DNA of 64,000 nt from OLB6 sp964620125. GTDB taxonomy: Bacteria > Bacteroidota > Ignavibacteria > Kapaibacteriales > Kapaibacteriaceae. Made by a program: the position numbers and the translations under genes. The number at the start of each line of letters is the position of its first letter. Position 1 is the stretch's first letter. This document shows positions 25,723 through 34,130 of this stretch, piece after piece. The DNA is taken from contig CAZUGQ010000008.1 of assembly GCA_964620125.1 (NCBI GenBank), positions 38,175-102,174 on the forward strand, written 5' to 3'. A model generated the notes under the pieces. It saw only the letters and a list, made by a program, of their open reading frames with translations. It was not told where the DNA came from and did no database searches.

Positions 25723-26502
25723 CTAATCACACTCCTTACATCTATGCGGCTCGAACTTGCCGAAGCCCCTTGCAATGAGGTAGATGTTTGATCGCCAGGC
25801 ATCGTAGGTACCGTGAACCTTAATGGGAGGTTTAGGAATACCATCACGATATGCGCCGAGATACCATACGGGTTTTCCGTTCGTGGTGGTTTCGCGTAAC
25901 CGAAAAGTCTTGCCTTCAACAACCACCTCGCTGCCTTGCTCCCATCGTATGGGTCTCGATTGACCTGACGGTGGCAACGGTGGCAGGTTGCACGTGTCTA
26001 CCCACATGGCAATGCCTAGGTCTGTGCACACGTGTTTATGACACGAACTTGGAGGAACTCGCGGATCGGGTATGCACTCAACAGTGTCGCCATGTCGGTA
26101 CTCAAGGTGGCCGGGCGGACACGTAATGACGATGTCTGGACACGGTACTATTGCTACCGTTTGAATGTGCACAGTATCATGGACTACTATGGTATCTCGA
26201 ATAACTATGGTGTGCCCAGGAAGGGTACTTTCGATTTTCAGGTGTGGGCTCTGAATCGCAGGATCAGTTGACTTGCTACCTGCACACGGACCACAATCGG
26301 TGCCCCCCCCTTCGCCCAATTCGTGTGATGACTCCCAACATCTGACCCACTGCTTGCACTCGTTGCACCAGTACGTGTATGTATGATCGTTTCTGCTTCT
26401 CGCTACCGTTGGTTTGTGATGTTTACAGTCTTCACATGCCTTTCCAGGAATTGCATTCAGAACACAGAACACGAGTGTAATCCATCCGAGGATTGCAACC
26501 AT
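25723..26502 (-). CDS. Secreted Cys-rich protein of unknown function
   Basis: A 259-aa exported protein. The signal peptide is VAILGWITLVFCVLNAIPGKA. The mature N-terminus has CEDCKHH and YWCNECKQWVRC, two CxxC pairs that could bind zinc; later come CPDIVITCPPG, CHKHVCTD and a terminal HRCKECD. The start is the second ATG (26502), because GGGAGG lies 6 nt upstream of it. An 8-base G tract (26303-26310) encodes GGG. Monocistronic; function not recognised. Confidence 0.6.
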   Translation of the reverse strand: MVAILGWITLVFCVLNAIPGKACEDCKHHKPTVARSRNDHTYTYWCNECKQWVRCWESSHELGEGGGTDCGPCAGSKSTDPAIQSPHLKIESTLPGHTIVIRDTIVVHDTVHIQTVAIVPCPDIVITCPPGHLEYRHGDTVECIPDPRVPPSSCHKHVCTDLGIAMWVDTCNLPPLPPSGQSRPIRWEQGSEVVVEGKTFRLRETTTNGKPVWYLGAYRDGIPKPPIKVHGTYDAWRSNIYLIARGFGKFEPHRCKECD

Positions 26503-26718
26503 GAGTTCCCTCCCTATCATGGTACATAGGTTTAATATGGCCGTGCCTGTAAAATATTGAACCTACTAACACCAATGCACACGATAACACTAACATCGGT
26601 TACACATATCCTTCCACAGCCGAAAAAACCGACACGTTCCTGACATTTTGATGACATAGAGCCTAGCGGTGACTGGGATGTTGCAATTGTCCATTTTAAC
26701 CTTCAAACAGGTGCCGTT

Positions 26719-27357
26719 ATGCAACCCTACTCATCCCTCATTCTTACTGCAATGATTGCCTCCACAGGCACGATGACGGTATATGGGAACGAGGCAACCA
26801 TGAGCCTGCCTCAATCACATTTCTCACCAAAACTCACAGTTATGATTGGCGCAAGTGTAGGACAACTATTCGACACTTTTGCCGAAGAACTTGTGGGCAC
26901 CATCGTGACTGGTGACCTACGGGGTGTTCGATCATCGATGCAGTACTCGTTTGTGACGGGAGTGCGCTACAGTCTTGCAGAGGTGGTTGCTGTAGGCCTT
27001 GATGGTGGCATTGCGTCCGTAGAAATTGAACGAGCAGAAAGCAAGTACTGCAATGGCGCCGATGGTGTTCAATACTCTGCCATTAAGGATCGGGGAAACT
27101 CGGCATTCATTACTCCAATGATCTCTCTGTTCACGTCAAGCCAAGCAACATTCAGTGCTGAGTTGTTTGCAGGCTTTACAGTTTCCTCGACCACACTCTC
27201 TCGCATTGATCATAGCACCTATGCTACGACGTCAATCACTCCAGACCTTGGTGCAGCGCTTCTTGTTCAACCACAAGGCTCATTGCGTATGCGGTTTGCC
27301 GCCGGCTACATGTATGGTGCAATGAGCTTTTCTACGGGTGTGGGCGTTGCACTATAA
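26719..27357 (+). CDS. Predicted exported beta-rich protein
   Basis: A 212-aa protein with a signal-like N-terminus (YSSLILTAMIASTGTMTVYG) and alternating strands (MQYSFVTGVRYSLAEVVAVG, LRMRFAAGYMYGAMSF), consistent with a small outer-membrane barrel. The C-terminus GVGVAL is not a classic aromatic ending. Function unknown. It converges on the PagL-like gene with 18 nt between stops. Confidence 0.5.
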   Translation: MQPYSSLILTAMIASTGTMTVYGNEATMSLPQSHFSPKLTVMIGASVGQLFDTFAEELVGTIVTGDLRGVRSSMQYSFVTGVRYSLAEVVAVGLDGGIASVEIERAESKYCNGADGVQYSAIKDRGNSAFITPMISLFTSSQATFSAELFAGFTVSSTTLSRIDHSTYATTSITPDLGAALLVQPQGSLRMRFAAGYMYGAMSFSTGVGVAL

Positions 27358-27375
27358 AGAAGCCAAGACCTTCAC

Positions 27376-28068
27376 TTAGAACCAGATGCCAACGTAGAAT
27401 CCATTTGAGTCATGTGATGGATTCCTATCAGCTCCACTTGTATTTCCATTCGAAACGTGAACATGTTGTATGCCTGTCGTGAATCGAAACCCGGCAATGG
27501 TATAGTCGGCTCCGATGCCGTACTTAGTAGTTCCATTCCATGGCGTGCCAAGGCGCGTATCCTGATCCGTTGGCAGTGGGAAGTAATCAACAAACCACAC
27601 GAGTCCTCCACCGCTTTCGAAGAAGAACTCAACGTTCTCGAGTCTGACCGGGTAAAATCGTGCATACGGTCGCATACCAACACCGATGGTGTTGTTAAAC
27701 TGATCAGCTGGATGGTACACGAGAAGCTCAACTCCGGCACTCATCCACGTGCGGAGACGCCACGAGCGAGCAAGCGATACTTGCCACAAGTTGCAGTACG
27801 GATACTTGTATCCAAACGAGACGCCACCTTGCCCCATCCACGCTGCCACGGTGCCCGAAGTGTCAGCCTCTGTAAACAGCAGGCCGGCGGCTACCGCTAG
27901 TGCAGGAAGAATAAAGCCATTACGTGTGTGAAGTGCAAGGGGCTCAAATCCAAGTGGGTTTTCGTACCACTGTTCTTCCCCAATGTACGTTTGGGCAACA
28001 GTCACAATCGGGCAGAGCCCGGTGCCAAGTAGAACAGCAAGAATCCCAACAATCACAAGTCTTGTCAT
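27376..28068 (-). CDS. Acyloxyacyl hydrolase (PagL-like lipid A deacylase)
   Basis: A 230-aa outer-membrane protein with signal peptide TRLVIVGILAVLLGTG. The C-terminal part GIQHVHVSNGNTSGADRNP followed by DSNGFYVGIWF matches the active-site region of the PagL/acyloxyacyl hydrolase family (His-Ser dyad in HxSN). Such enzymes remove a 3-O acyl chain from lipid A in the outer membrane. The start is the ATG before TRLVIV; an upstream extension of 20 codons precedes any signal sequence. A decayed minus-strand gene fragment lies just upstream. Confidence 0.65.
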   Translation of the reverse strand: MTRLVIVGILAVLLGTGLCPIVTVAQTYIGEEQWYENPLGFEPLALHTRNGFILPALAVAAGLLFTEADTSGTVAAWMGQGGVSFGYKYPYCNLWQVSLARSWRLRTWMSAGVELLVYHPADQFNNTIGVGMRPYARFYPVRLENVEFFFESGGGLVWFVDYFPLPTDQDTRLGTPWNGTTKYGIGADYTIAGFRFTTGIQHVHVSNGNTSGADRNPSHDSNGFYVGIWF

Positions 28069-28128
28069 AGTGGTGTCAAGAACTATGCAACCAGTGTTCT
28101 CGTTACGTGTGCTAGCCAATCGATTCAA

Positions 28129-28320
28129 TCATTGAAACCGGAATCGCTTCTCACTGAACAGATAACTGCCATCAAATCGGTGGTCTTGAGGTTCGATGTA
28201 CATGGCCAACTTATGCTGCTTAAGCGATACATTAGGTGAAGCCCCTTGAAGGTCGGCAGTTAACACCACCAACATCGCCCCTGCAGGCAATTGGTGTGGT
28301 TGGGACCTTGCAGGGTTACT
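28129..28320 (-). pseudogene. 3' fragment of a gene cut by the IS21 element
   Basis: The minus strand is open and coding-like up to the IS21 end: LPAGAMLVVLTADLQGASP and, at the end, MYIEPQDHRFDGSYLF then SEKRFRFQ before TGA. The frame degrades where the IS end repeats begin. It could be the 3' end of the same minus-strand gene whose 5' part lies at 29691-29925 on the other side of the element, but no domain proves this. Confidence 0.4.
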
Positions 28321-28330
28321 ATTGTGGACG

Positions 28331-28468
28331 CACCGCACTAAAATACCCCCTTGCACCGAACAAATGTGACAGGCATGCACCGGACGAAAGTGACAGTCTG
28401 CACCGGGCGAAAGTGACAGTGTCCACCGGAGCAAACTGACACCCCCGCACCGGTGCAAACTGACAGCC
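28331..28468 (+). repeat. IS21 left-end tandem repeats (period 23-24 bp)
   Basis: CACCG recurs at 28331, 28354, 28378, 28401, 28424 and 28448. The last five copies share the unit GCACCGGnCGAAAGTGACAG with variation; the first is degenerate. IS21 elements carry multiple end repeats bound by the transposase IstA, which fits the position about 75 bp before istA. Confidence 0.8.
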
Positions 28469-28541
28469 TAGAGGAACTCGTACTCATCATCTGTTGGCGG
28501 CATGGTTATCTAAGAGAATGTTCCACCATTCTTTTGGACTC

Positions 28542-29640
28542 ATGTCCAACAAACCGATCTGTATGAGTACAGTACGACAAATTCTTCGTCTACTTGGCCA
28601 CCGCAAAAGTCTGCAAGGCATCATCGAGATGACAGGTGTCTCCCGCTACACACTCCGCAAGTATCAGGAGCGCTTCAAAGAAAGTGGGTTCAGCATCGAC
28701 GAGCTGTTGCAGCTTGGCGACAAAGACCTGCATGATCTGTTTCTGCGTTCACCTGAACAGAAACCCAATCCGCGCTTGCAACAACTGTTTGCATTGCTTC
28801 CATACTTTGAGAAAGCGCTCAAGAAACGAGGCGTTACCAAAGAGTTGTTGTGACGTGAGTACCGAGCGATGCATCCTGACGGGTTCCAGCTTTCACAGTT
28901 CAGGAACTACATCCATCGGTGGTAGAAGCAATCGAAGCCCACGATGCACATCGAGCACAAAGCAGGTGACAAGATGTACGTCGACTTCACTAGTGAGAAA
29001 CCCAGCATCACAGATGCCACATCAGGTGAAGTCAAAGAAGTGGTAGTGTTTGTTGCGATTCTCGGCGCCAGCCAACTGACGTACGTCGAACCGGTAATGA
29101 GCCAGGGCAAGGAAGATTTCATCAATGCATGCAGGCATGCGGTAGAATATTTCGGTGGATCACCTGATGCCATCGGACCGGACAACCTGCGTTCGGCAGT
29201 TACAAAGAGCAGCAAGTATGAACCCGAGATCAATCGCAGCTTTGAAGACTTTGCCTCACACTATAGCATGAGTGTATTGCCTGCGCTTGCATATCGTCCG
29301 CGTGACAAGGCACTGGTTGAAGGAGCTGTGAAGATCGTCTATCGTAAGATCTTCGCACATCTGCGCGACGAGATATTTCTTGCACTTGATGACCTGCATG
29401 CCGCAGTGCATCGTGAGTTGGAAGCGCACAACCGGACACCATTAAAAGACCGCACATACAGTCGTCGCGAACTCTTTGAAGAGATAGAACGCGACACTCT
29501 GGCTCCGCTGCCAAGAATCAGATATGAACTGCGCAGCGAGTTGCGTGCAACAGTCATGAAGAATGGCCACGTGTCGCTCAGCACCGACAAGCACTACAAC
29601 AGCGTGTCACACACGTTGATAGGATTACTGTTGTTTACGC
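28542..29640 (+). pseudogene. istA: istA transposase pseudogene (IS21 family)
   Basis: One reading frame encodes an N-terminal HTH (MSTVRQILRLLGHRKSLQG, VSRYTLRKYQERF) and the rve integrase core (MYVDFTSEKPSI, GASQLTYVEPV, PDNLRSAV, ALAYRPRDKALVEGAV). It is interrupted in frame by TGA at 28851-28853 (probably a former Trp) and TAG at 28923-28925. The integrase acidic residues (Asp in YVDF, Asp in GPDN, Glu in VEGAV) are still there. The 3' end is cut off near 29640, and the ORF runs on into unrelated sequence. Confidence 0.85.
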
Positions 29641-29690
29641 AGACCTCGGTTGACATCTTCCTCGGTGTATCCAGTACACCCTTGGATAAC

Positions 29691-29925
29691 GAATGCTTGT
29701 GCTATCGAGAGGGTTGGGTAGGACCTGCGTCACGCTTCGGCCGTCCCACCGGCATAGGCCATCCGTTGTGGCAATCCACACGTAGCCATGGCGATCCACA
29801 AGGAAGGCCAGTGCTTCATTTGACGGCAGACTGCTACGCACGTTCACCGTGCGAACATGATACTCCAGAGCGTGCAGCGGGAGAGTGTGTAGCAGGAGGA
29901 GCAGGAGGAGGGGGCGGGTGAGCAT
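29691..29925 (-). pseudogene. 5' fragment of a two-component-type propeller sensor gene
   Basis: The minus strand encodes a signal peptide (TRPLLLLLLLHTLPLHALE) and one Reg_prop-type beta-propeller unit (LPSNEALAFLVDRHGYVWIA, DGLCRWDG, PNPLDSTSI). This is how large periplasmic ligand-binding sensor kinases of Bacteroidota begin. After about 78 codons the sequence loses its pattern at the IS21 junction, so only the 5' end survives. The promoter region faces the divergent cyclase 7 gene (57 nt between starts). Confidence 0.7.
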
Positions 29926-29982
29926 TGGCGGTTAGGGTGGGGTGAGGGTGGAGTAGGCAAACGTTCCCCATATTCGCACCAC

Positions 29983-31932
29983 ATGCCCCTCTCCCTGCCC
30001 GACCTCCGCTCAGCCATGGACGCCGCGATTGCGCGCCACGATCCAGATGGACTGCTGTCGCTCGTAGCGGAGATTTCGGAAAACGATGGCTACGATGCGT
30101 GGACGGCGGTGCTCCATGCGCGCGCAACGGCACATCGGCTTCGAGGTGATTACCCCAAAGCGCTGCAGGCTTTCCAGGAACAACTGGCTCTGTTCCAACA
30201 GCAGAACGATACGAATCGCATTGCTACTACCCTAGTGACGATAGGCTTGATCACCGGTATTCTGGGCGACTACCCAGAAGCTCTACGATACGCCAATGAA
30301 TCATTGCAGATCCTAGAAGGACTGGGCGATCGGGGGGGGATGGCCATGGCGTATAATTCGGCCGGAACTGCACATCTACATCTGGGCGACAACAACGCTG
30401 CGCTCAGCAACTTCAACCATGTGTTGAAGATCTGCTCCGAGCTCAATGACCACGCAGGCATGGCTGCCGCCTTCGGCAATATGGCGCTCGTCCATCACAA
30501 CTTTGGCGACCTTCCGAGTGTTCTCCGATTCCTCCATCGTGCCGTTGATGAATATCAACACGCCAACATGCCGCTGGGTGTTGCCCGTACGTTCGACAAC
30601 ATGGGCATGATCTACCTAAGCATCAATGAGTACGACCGAGCGCTTGATTACTGCCAGCGAGCTCTTGACCGATTCATTGAGCTGGGCGACATGCAACAGG
30701 CAGCAGTTGTGTACAGCAATGTTGCGCTGGCGTACATCGGTCTGGAGGACTTTGGCTCAGCTCGAATTGTCCTGGAACGCGGCCTGGCCGAATGCGAACG
30801 ATTAAGCATCGGCCCGGGAGTTCAGATAAGCCTTGTGAATCTGGGAAATCTGTACGTCACGCTTCAGGAGTTCGACCGTGCAGAATTCATTCTACAGCGC
30901 CTGCACACAGAACGGTTAACCGATCCCCATCCACGGTTTTATTATCTCAAATTGCAAGGGGCTCTGGCAGAGCATCGCCATGACTACGATGAAGCACTTC
31001 AACACTACCAAACGGCACTGCAAGAATCCATCTTCTTTCTCTTGCGCGAGATTGAAGCAGAGGCCCACCGCCTACTGCGAGACCTAGCGTTCAAGCGCAA
31101 AGATCTGGATGCATACGTGGAGCACAGCAAACAACACATCGCTATCACTGAATCCATCAAGGGTAAGGATGCCAGCGTGAAGCTTGCCGTGGCCGAAGTA
31201 GAACGCGACATCCACCTCGAACGTGAACAGCATCAGCGGTATCTGGCAGTACTGCACAGCACGCTACCATCGCATGTTGCCGACCGCGTTGCCAAAGGTG
31301 AATCCGTTACCGATGAGTACGATAACGCCGTGGTCATCTTCAGTGACATTGCGGGATTCACCACCAATAGTTCACAGCTAAAAGCTTCTGCCGTGGTTGA
31401 CTTTCTGCAAGCCATCTTTTCGCACTTTGATACGTTAAGCCAGCACCATGGAGTAACGAAGATTAAAACCATGGGTGATGGGTACATGGCAGTGGTATTC
31501 CCAGATGCGGAATCGTCAACGTCCGACAGCACAAGCACGCACGTTCGCAGAGCATGCGAAATGGCGTATGATATGATCACACACTCGTTCGTGTGGCCTC
31601 ATAACGGCGAAGCTGTTGCTGTTCGCATCGGCATGCACATGGGCCCCCTTGTTGCAGGCGTTCTTGGTACCGTTAGGTTGCAGTATGACGTATGGGGCGA
31701 TACCGTAAACGTTGCCTCTCGCATGGAAAGCACAAGCGAACCCGGTCGAATACAGGTGAGCGACGCCTTCGCTCATTCATTCGGGCTGGCTACGGGCGAT
31801 GGTAATCTCCAATCAGTGCAAGACACCTCTGCCTTTTTCAGTCTCATTCCGCGAGGAGGAGTCCAGATTAAGGGTAAGGGCCTGATGGAAACATACTGGC
31901 TGGAACGTGTGCCCGTCGCACATACTACTTAA
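29983..31932 (+). CDS. TPR-adenylyl cyclase 7
   Basis: A 649-aa cytosolic protein of the same build as the others: TPR units (about 45-370, for example NMGMIYLSINEYDRALDYC), coiled coil with the hinge LPSHVADRVAKGE, and a class III cyclase domain with IFSDIAGFT, IKTMGDGYM, YDVWGDTVN and NVASRMEST. All catalytic residues are kept (Lys/Asp type, cAMP). It stands 7.5 kb from the main cluster and lacks the 126-bp block and the C-rich insert. An 8-base G tract (30332-30339) lies within the TPR region. Confidence 0.85.
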   Translation: MPLSLPDLRSAMDAAIARHDPDGLLSLVAEISENDGYDAWTAVLHARATAHRLRGDYPKALQAFQEQLALFQQQNDTNRIATTLVTIGLITGILGDYPEALRYANESLQILEGLGDRGGMAMAYNSAGTAHLHLGDNNAALSNFNHVLKICSELNDHAGMAAAFGNMALVHHNFGDLPSVLRFLHRAVDEYQHANMPLGVARTFDNMGMIYLSINEYDRALDYCQRALDRFIELGDMQQAAVVYSNVALAYIGLEDFGSARIVLERGLAECERLSIGPGVQISLVNLGNLYVTLQEFDRAEFILQRLHTERLTDPHPRFYYLKLQGALAEHRHDYDEALQHYQTALQESIFFLLREIEAEAHRLLRDLAFKRKDLDAYVEHSKQHIAITESIKGKDASVKLAVAEVERDIHLEREQHQRYLAVLHSTLPSHVADRVAKGESVTDEYDNAVVIFSDIAGFTTNSSQLKASAVVDFLQAIFSHFDTLSQHHGVTKIKTMGDGYMAVVFPDAESSTSDSTSTHVRRACEMAYDMITHSFVWPHNGEAVAVRIGMHMGPLVAGVLGTVRLQYDVWGDTVNVASRMESTSEPGRIQVSDAFAHSFGLATGDGNLQSVQDTSAFFSLIPRGGVQIKGKGLMETYWLERVPVAHTT

Positions 31933-32072
31933 ACGCGTCAACTGATAAGCATGGCCGTGATTTCTACCCTTGCCTGATTCTGGACACGCAAACTACCATC
32001 GTATTCACCAGACGATTGCGTCCTTTTTTCTTTCGTGGCGTCTTACTCCATGACAACGATTTTTCACACCTC

Positions 32073-32077
32073 AGGAG
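32073..32077 (+). promoter_or_regulatory. SD sequence of the Cys-rich peptide
   Basis: AGGAG with 9 nt to the ATG at 32087, supporting translation of the 60-aa Cys-rich peptide. Confidence 0.6.
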
Positions 32078-32086
32078 TTTACCGTC

Positions 32087-32269
32087 ATGACAACCTCCAT
32101 GCGAAAACAATGCTGTTGCATACCGGCTCAATGTTGTAGTCCTAACAATGCGGTGAGTGGCACCTACAAATGCGACTGCTGCAATGGCTGCATTTGCACA
32201 TGCGACTGTTCCAATGGATGCAGCTGCACATGCACCCCAGCCCCCTCCCAACCAGCTTCGTGCTGCTAA
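32087..32269 (+). CDS. Metallothionein-like Cys-rich peptide
   Basis: A 60-aa peptide with 17 Cys. Two tandem 11-residue repeats, CDCCNGCICTC and CDCSNGCSCTC (residues 29-49), follow an N-terminal CCC and CC cluster, and CC ends the chain. There is no signal peptide, so it is cytosolic. Dense CxC/CC pairs without aromatic residues suggest thiolate metal binding, like metallothioneins, but it matches no family I know. It has a good SD and ends 9 nt before the sigma factor, so the two form an operon. A Cys-rich secondary product such as a modified peptide is a less likely alternative. Confidence 0.65.
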   Translation: MTTSMRKQCCCIPAQCCSPNNAVSGTYKCDCCNGCICTCDCSNGCSCTCTPAPSQPASCC

Positions 32270-32278
32270 GGTGACGCG

Positions 32279-32866
32279 ATGACGCCCGTCCACGTTCAGC
32301 AACAATGGAATGACTATCGTACCCGACTCTTCCGGTTTGTGAGGAGTCGGGTACTTGATGATCACATGGCAGAGGATGTTGTCCACGACTCCCTGGTAAA
32401 GGCATGGGAACATCGTGACTCACTCAAGGACGATGATGCCATTATTCCGTGGCTGTTTCGAATTACAGTAAACACCTTGCGTGATGCATATCGTGCACGT
32501 AAACCAAACGATTCGGCAATCGACGTAGAGGAACTGTCGGATGCATTACCCGATCAAGAGATGGATTCTTCCGCATCCGTCCATCAACAGTTCGCCTACT
32601 GTCTGCGTGTGCTGATTGACGGCCTTACACCCGACAACCGGGATACGATTGTTCGAAGTGAGATCAACGGTGAACCCATGAGACTGATAGCCAAGGACCT
32701 AGGGCTATCGGTTTCTGCTGTAAAGTCACGTGTCCAACGTTCGCGAGTTCAGCTTAAGCAAAGCCTCCTTGCCTGTTGCAAGATTGAGCTCAACCAGCAT
32801 GGACAGGTTGTAAACGCCGACGAGTTGGATTGTGCATGTTCGCCCGACGACTCATTAACCCAGTAG
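32279..32866 (+). CDS. SigZ-like ECF RNA polymerase sigma factor
   Basis: A 195-aa ECF sigma factor. Sigma2 spans about residues 10-75 (YRTRLFRFVRSRVLDDHMAEDVVHD and PWLFRITVN) and sigma4 about 105-160 (MRLIAKDLGLSVSAVKSRVQRSR). The C-terminal tail has LLACCKIELNQHGQV and CACSPDD, like the Cys-bearing tails of the SigZ group. Cys residues in the tail and the preceding Cys-rich peptide suggest metal or redox sensing, which is an inference. No anti-sigma gene is adjacent. AAGGTG before the ATG may serve as SD. Confidence 0.75.
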   Translation: MTPVHVQQQWNDYRTRLFRFVRSRVLDDHMAEDVVHDSLVKAWEHRDSLKDDDAIIPWLFRITVNTLRDAYRARKPNDSAIDVEELSDALPDQEMDSSASVHQQFAYCLRVLIDGLTPDNRDTIVRSEINGEPMRLIAKDLGLSVSAVKSRVQRSRVQLKQSLLACCKIELNQHGQVVNADELDCACSPDDSLTQ

Positions 32867-33023
32867 AAAAGCGTGCAGACGTCAGTAGTCTTCTCGCCTG
32901 TCACACTAGTCCAATAGGTTGCTGCAATATGGTGTTTACCTCGGCATGACGTTCGAATAACACTGACTTGACGCAGTTTTAAGCAATGTTTGTGCATCAG
33001 CTCAGCAATCTCATGGACGCACC

Positions 33024-34112
33024 ATGCTGCTCAAACTGCTACTCCTCTTCATTCCTGCCACGTTTCTCATCAAATGGCTTGCACCAGAACAGACGATGCT
33101 TCTGTTTCTCAGCAGTTTGATTGCTCTCATCCCTGCATCTCTCTATATCGAGCACAACACGGATGAAATCAGCAAACACGCAGGTGAAACTCTGGGGGGC
33201 CTGCTGAATGCCACGTTCGGCAACATGCCCGAACTGTTCATCGGGTATGCCATTCTTACCATGGCCTGGCATGATATCAGCGTGTATGGACTACTCAAGT
33301 CCCAGATAATCGGTGGCATCCTCATGAACATCATCTTTGTGATTGCCATTGCTATGATTATTGGCGGAGTTCGGAGGAAACTGCAAGTCTTTAGTACGAT
33401 CAGCGCAAGAAACTATATATCGCTACTCCTGATCGCAACCATTGCCCTGGTGTTTCCATCCTCATACCTTGCCAATCACCGAACAGAAGGAACAGACGAA
33501 GCAGCAACTTTATCGCTGGCAATCGCCGTCATCCTGATCGTAATCTACGCATGTTACCTGGTCTTCAGCATGGTCACGCACAGAACGGAGATTGAGAGTT
33601 CCGTAGAGATCGACCGCGCACTCGAAGGTGATGCTGAACACGGTAAGAAGCGTCCGCTGGCAGTGGTCATAATATTCCTACTAGCTATCTCTGTTACTGC
33701 CGTTCTGCTCAGCGACATCTTAGTCTCAACCATCGAGCCCGCAGCCGAAGCCATGAACCTGAGCCAAGCTTTCATGGGTGTGATCGTTCTGGGTATTATC
33801 GGGAATGTGTCCGGCCTGGTTACGGCTGTGAGCGCCGCACAGAAGGATAGGATGGACCTTGCCTTCAACGTCGCGATCGGCTCTAGCGTGCAACAAATCC
33901 TGTTCGTGATTCCGGTCATCGTTTTTATGAGTTATCTCGTTGGACCGCAGCCGTTCGATCTTGCCTTTCCCTTGCCATCGGCTGTGATCATGATCCTTAG
34001 CGTCATCATCATGGGTTCGGTCATCGCCGACGGCCAAAGTCACTGGTTAAAAGGGGCTCAGCTTCTTTCTGTATTTGCCATCCTCGTAGCGGTAATCCTC
34101 ATGCTCACCTGA
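33024..34112 (+). CDS. Ca2+/H+ exchanger (Cax family) with altered second motif
   Basis: A 362-aa inner-membrane protein with about ten TM segments. The first inverted-repeat motif GGLLNATFGNMPELFIG (about residues 57-73) is typical of Cax antiporters and keeps the ion-binding Glu. The second motif, normally GNAAEH, reads GNVSGLVTAVSAAQKDRMDL, so the Glu-His pair is lost, while the following GSSVQQILFVIPVIV is family-like. It may exchange cations with altered stoichiometry or selectivity. An acidic/His cytosolic loop lies around residues 190-215. It is monocistronic, 157 nt after the sigma factor. Confidence 0.75.
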   Translation: MLLKLLLLFIPATFLIKWLAPEQTMLLFLSSLIALIPASLYIEHNTDEISKHAGETLGGLLNATFGNMPELFIGYAILTMAWHDISVYGLLKSQIIGGILMNIIFVIAIAMIIGGVRRKLQVFSTISARNYISLLLIATIALVFPSSYLANHRTEGTDEAATLSLAIAVILIVIYACYLVFSMVTHRTEIESSVEIDRALEGDAEHGKKRPLAVVIIFLLAISVTAVLLSDILVSTIEPAAEAMNLSQAFMGVIVLGIIGNVSGLVTAVSAAQKDRMDLAFNVAIGSSVQQILFVIPVIVFMSYLVGPQPFDLAFPLPSAVIMILSVIIMGSVIADGQSHWLKGAQLLSVFAILVAVILMLT

Positions 34113-34130
34113 ACGAGTGTGGGGCATCAC

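Larger units (their letters stand above)
28331..29640 (+). mobile_element. Truncated IS21-family element
   Basis: Left end with tandem 23-24 bp repeats (28331-28468), followed by a dead istA. No istB was found and the right end is missing: the istA frame loses similarity near 29640 and joins a minus-strand gene fragment. Insertion followed by deletion is the simplest reading. The exact right boundary cannot be fixed by eye. Confidence 0.75.

Noticed and set aside
28331..28468. CRISPR-like array of 23-24 bp repeats
   Set aside because: Repeats are adjacent without distinct spacers, vary between copies, lie next to istA and match IS21 end repeats; no cas genes.
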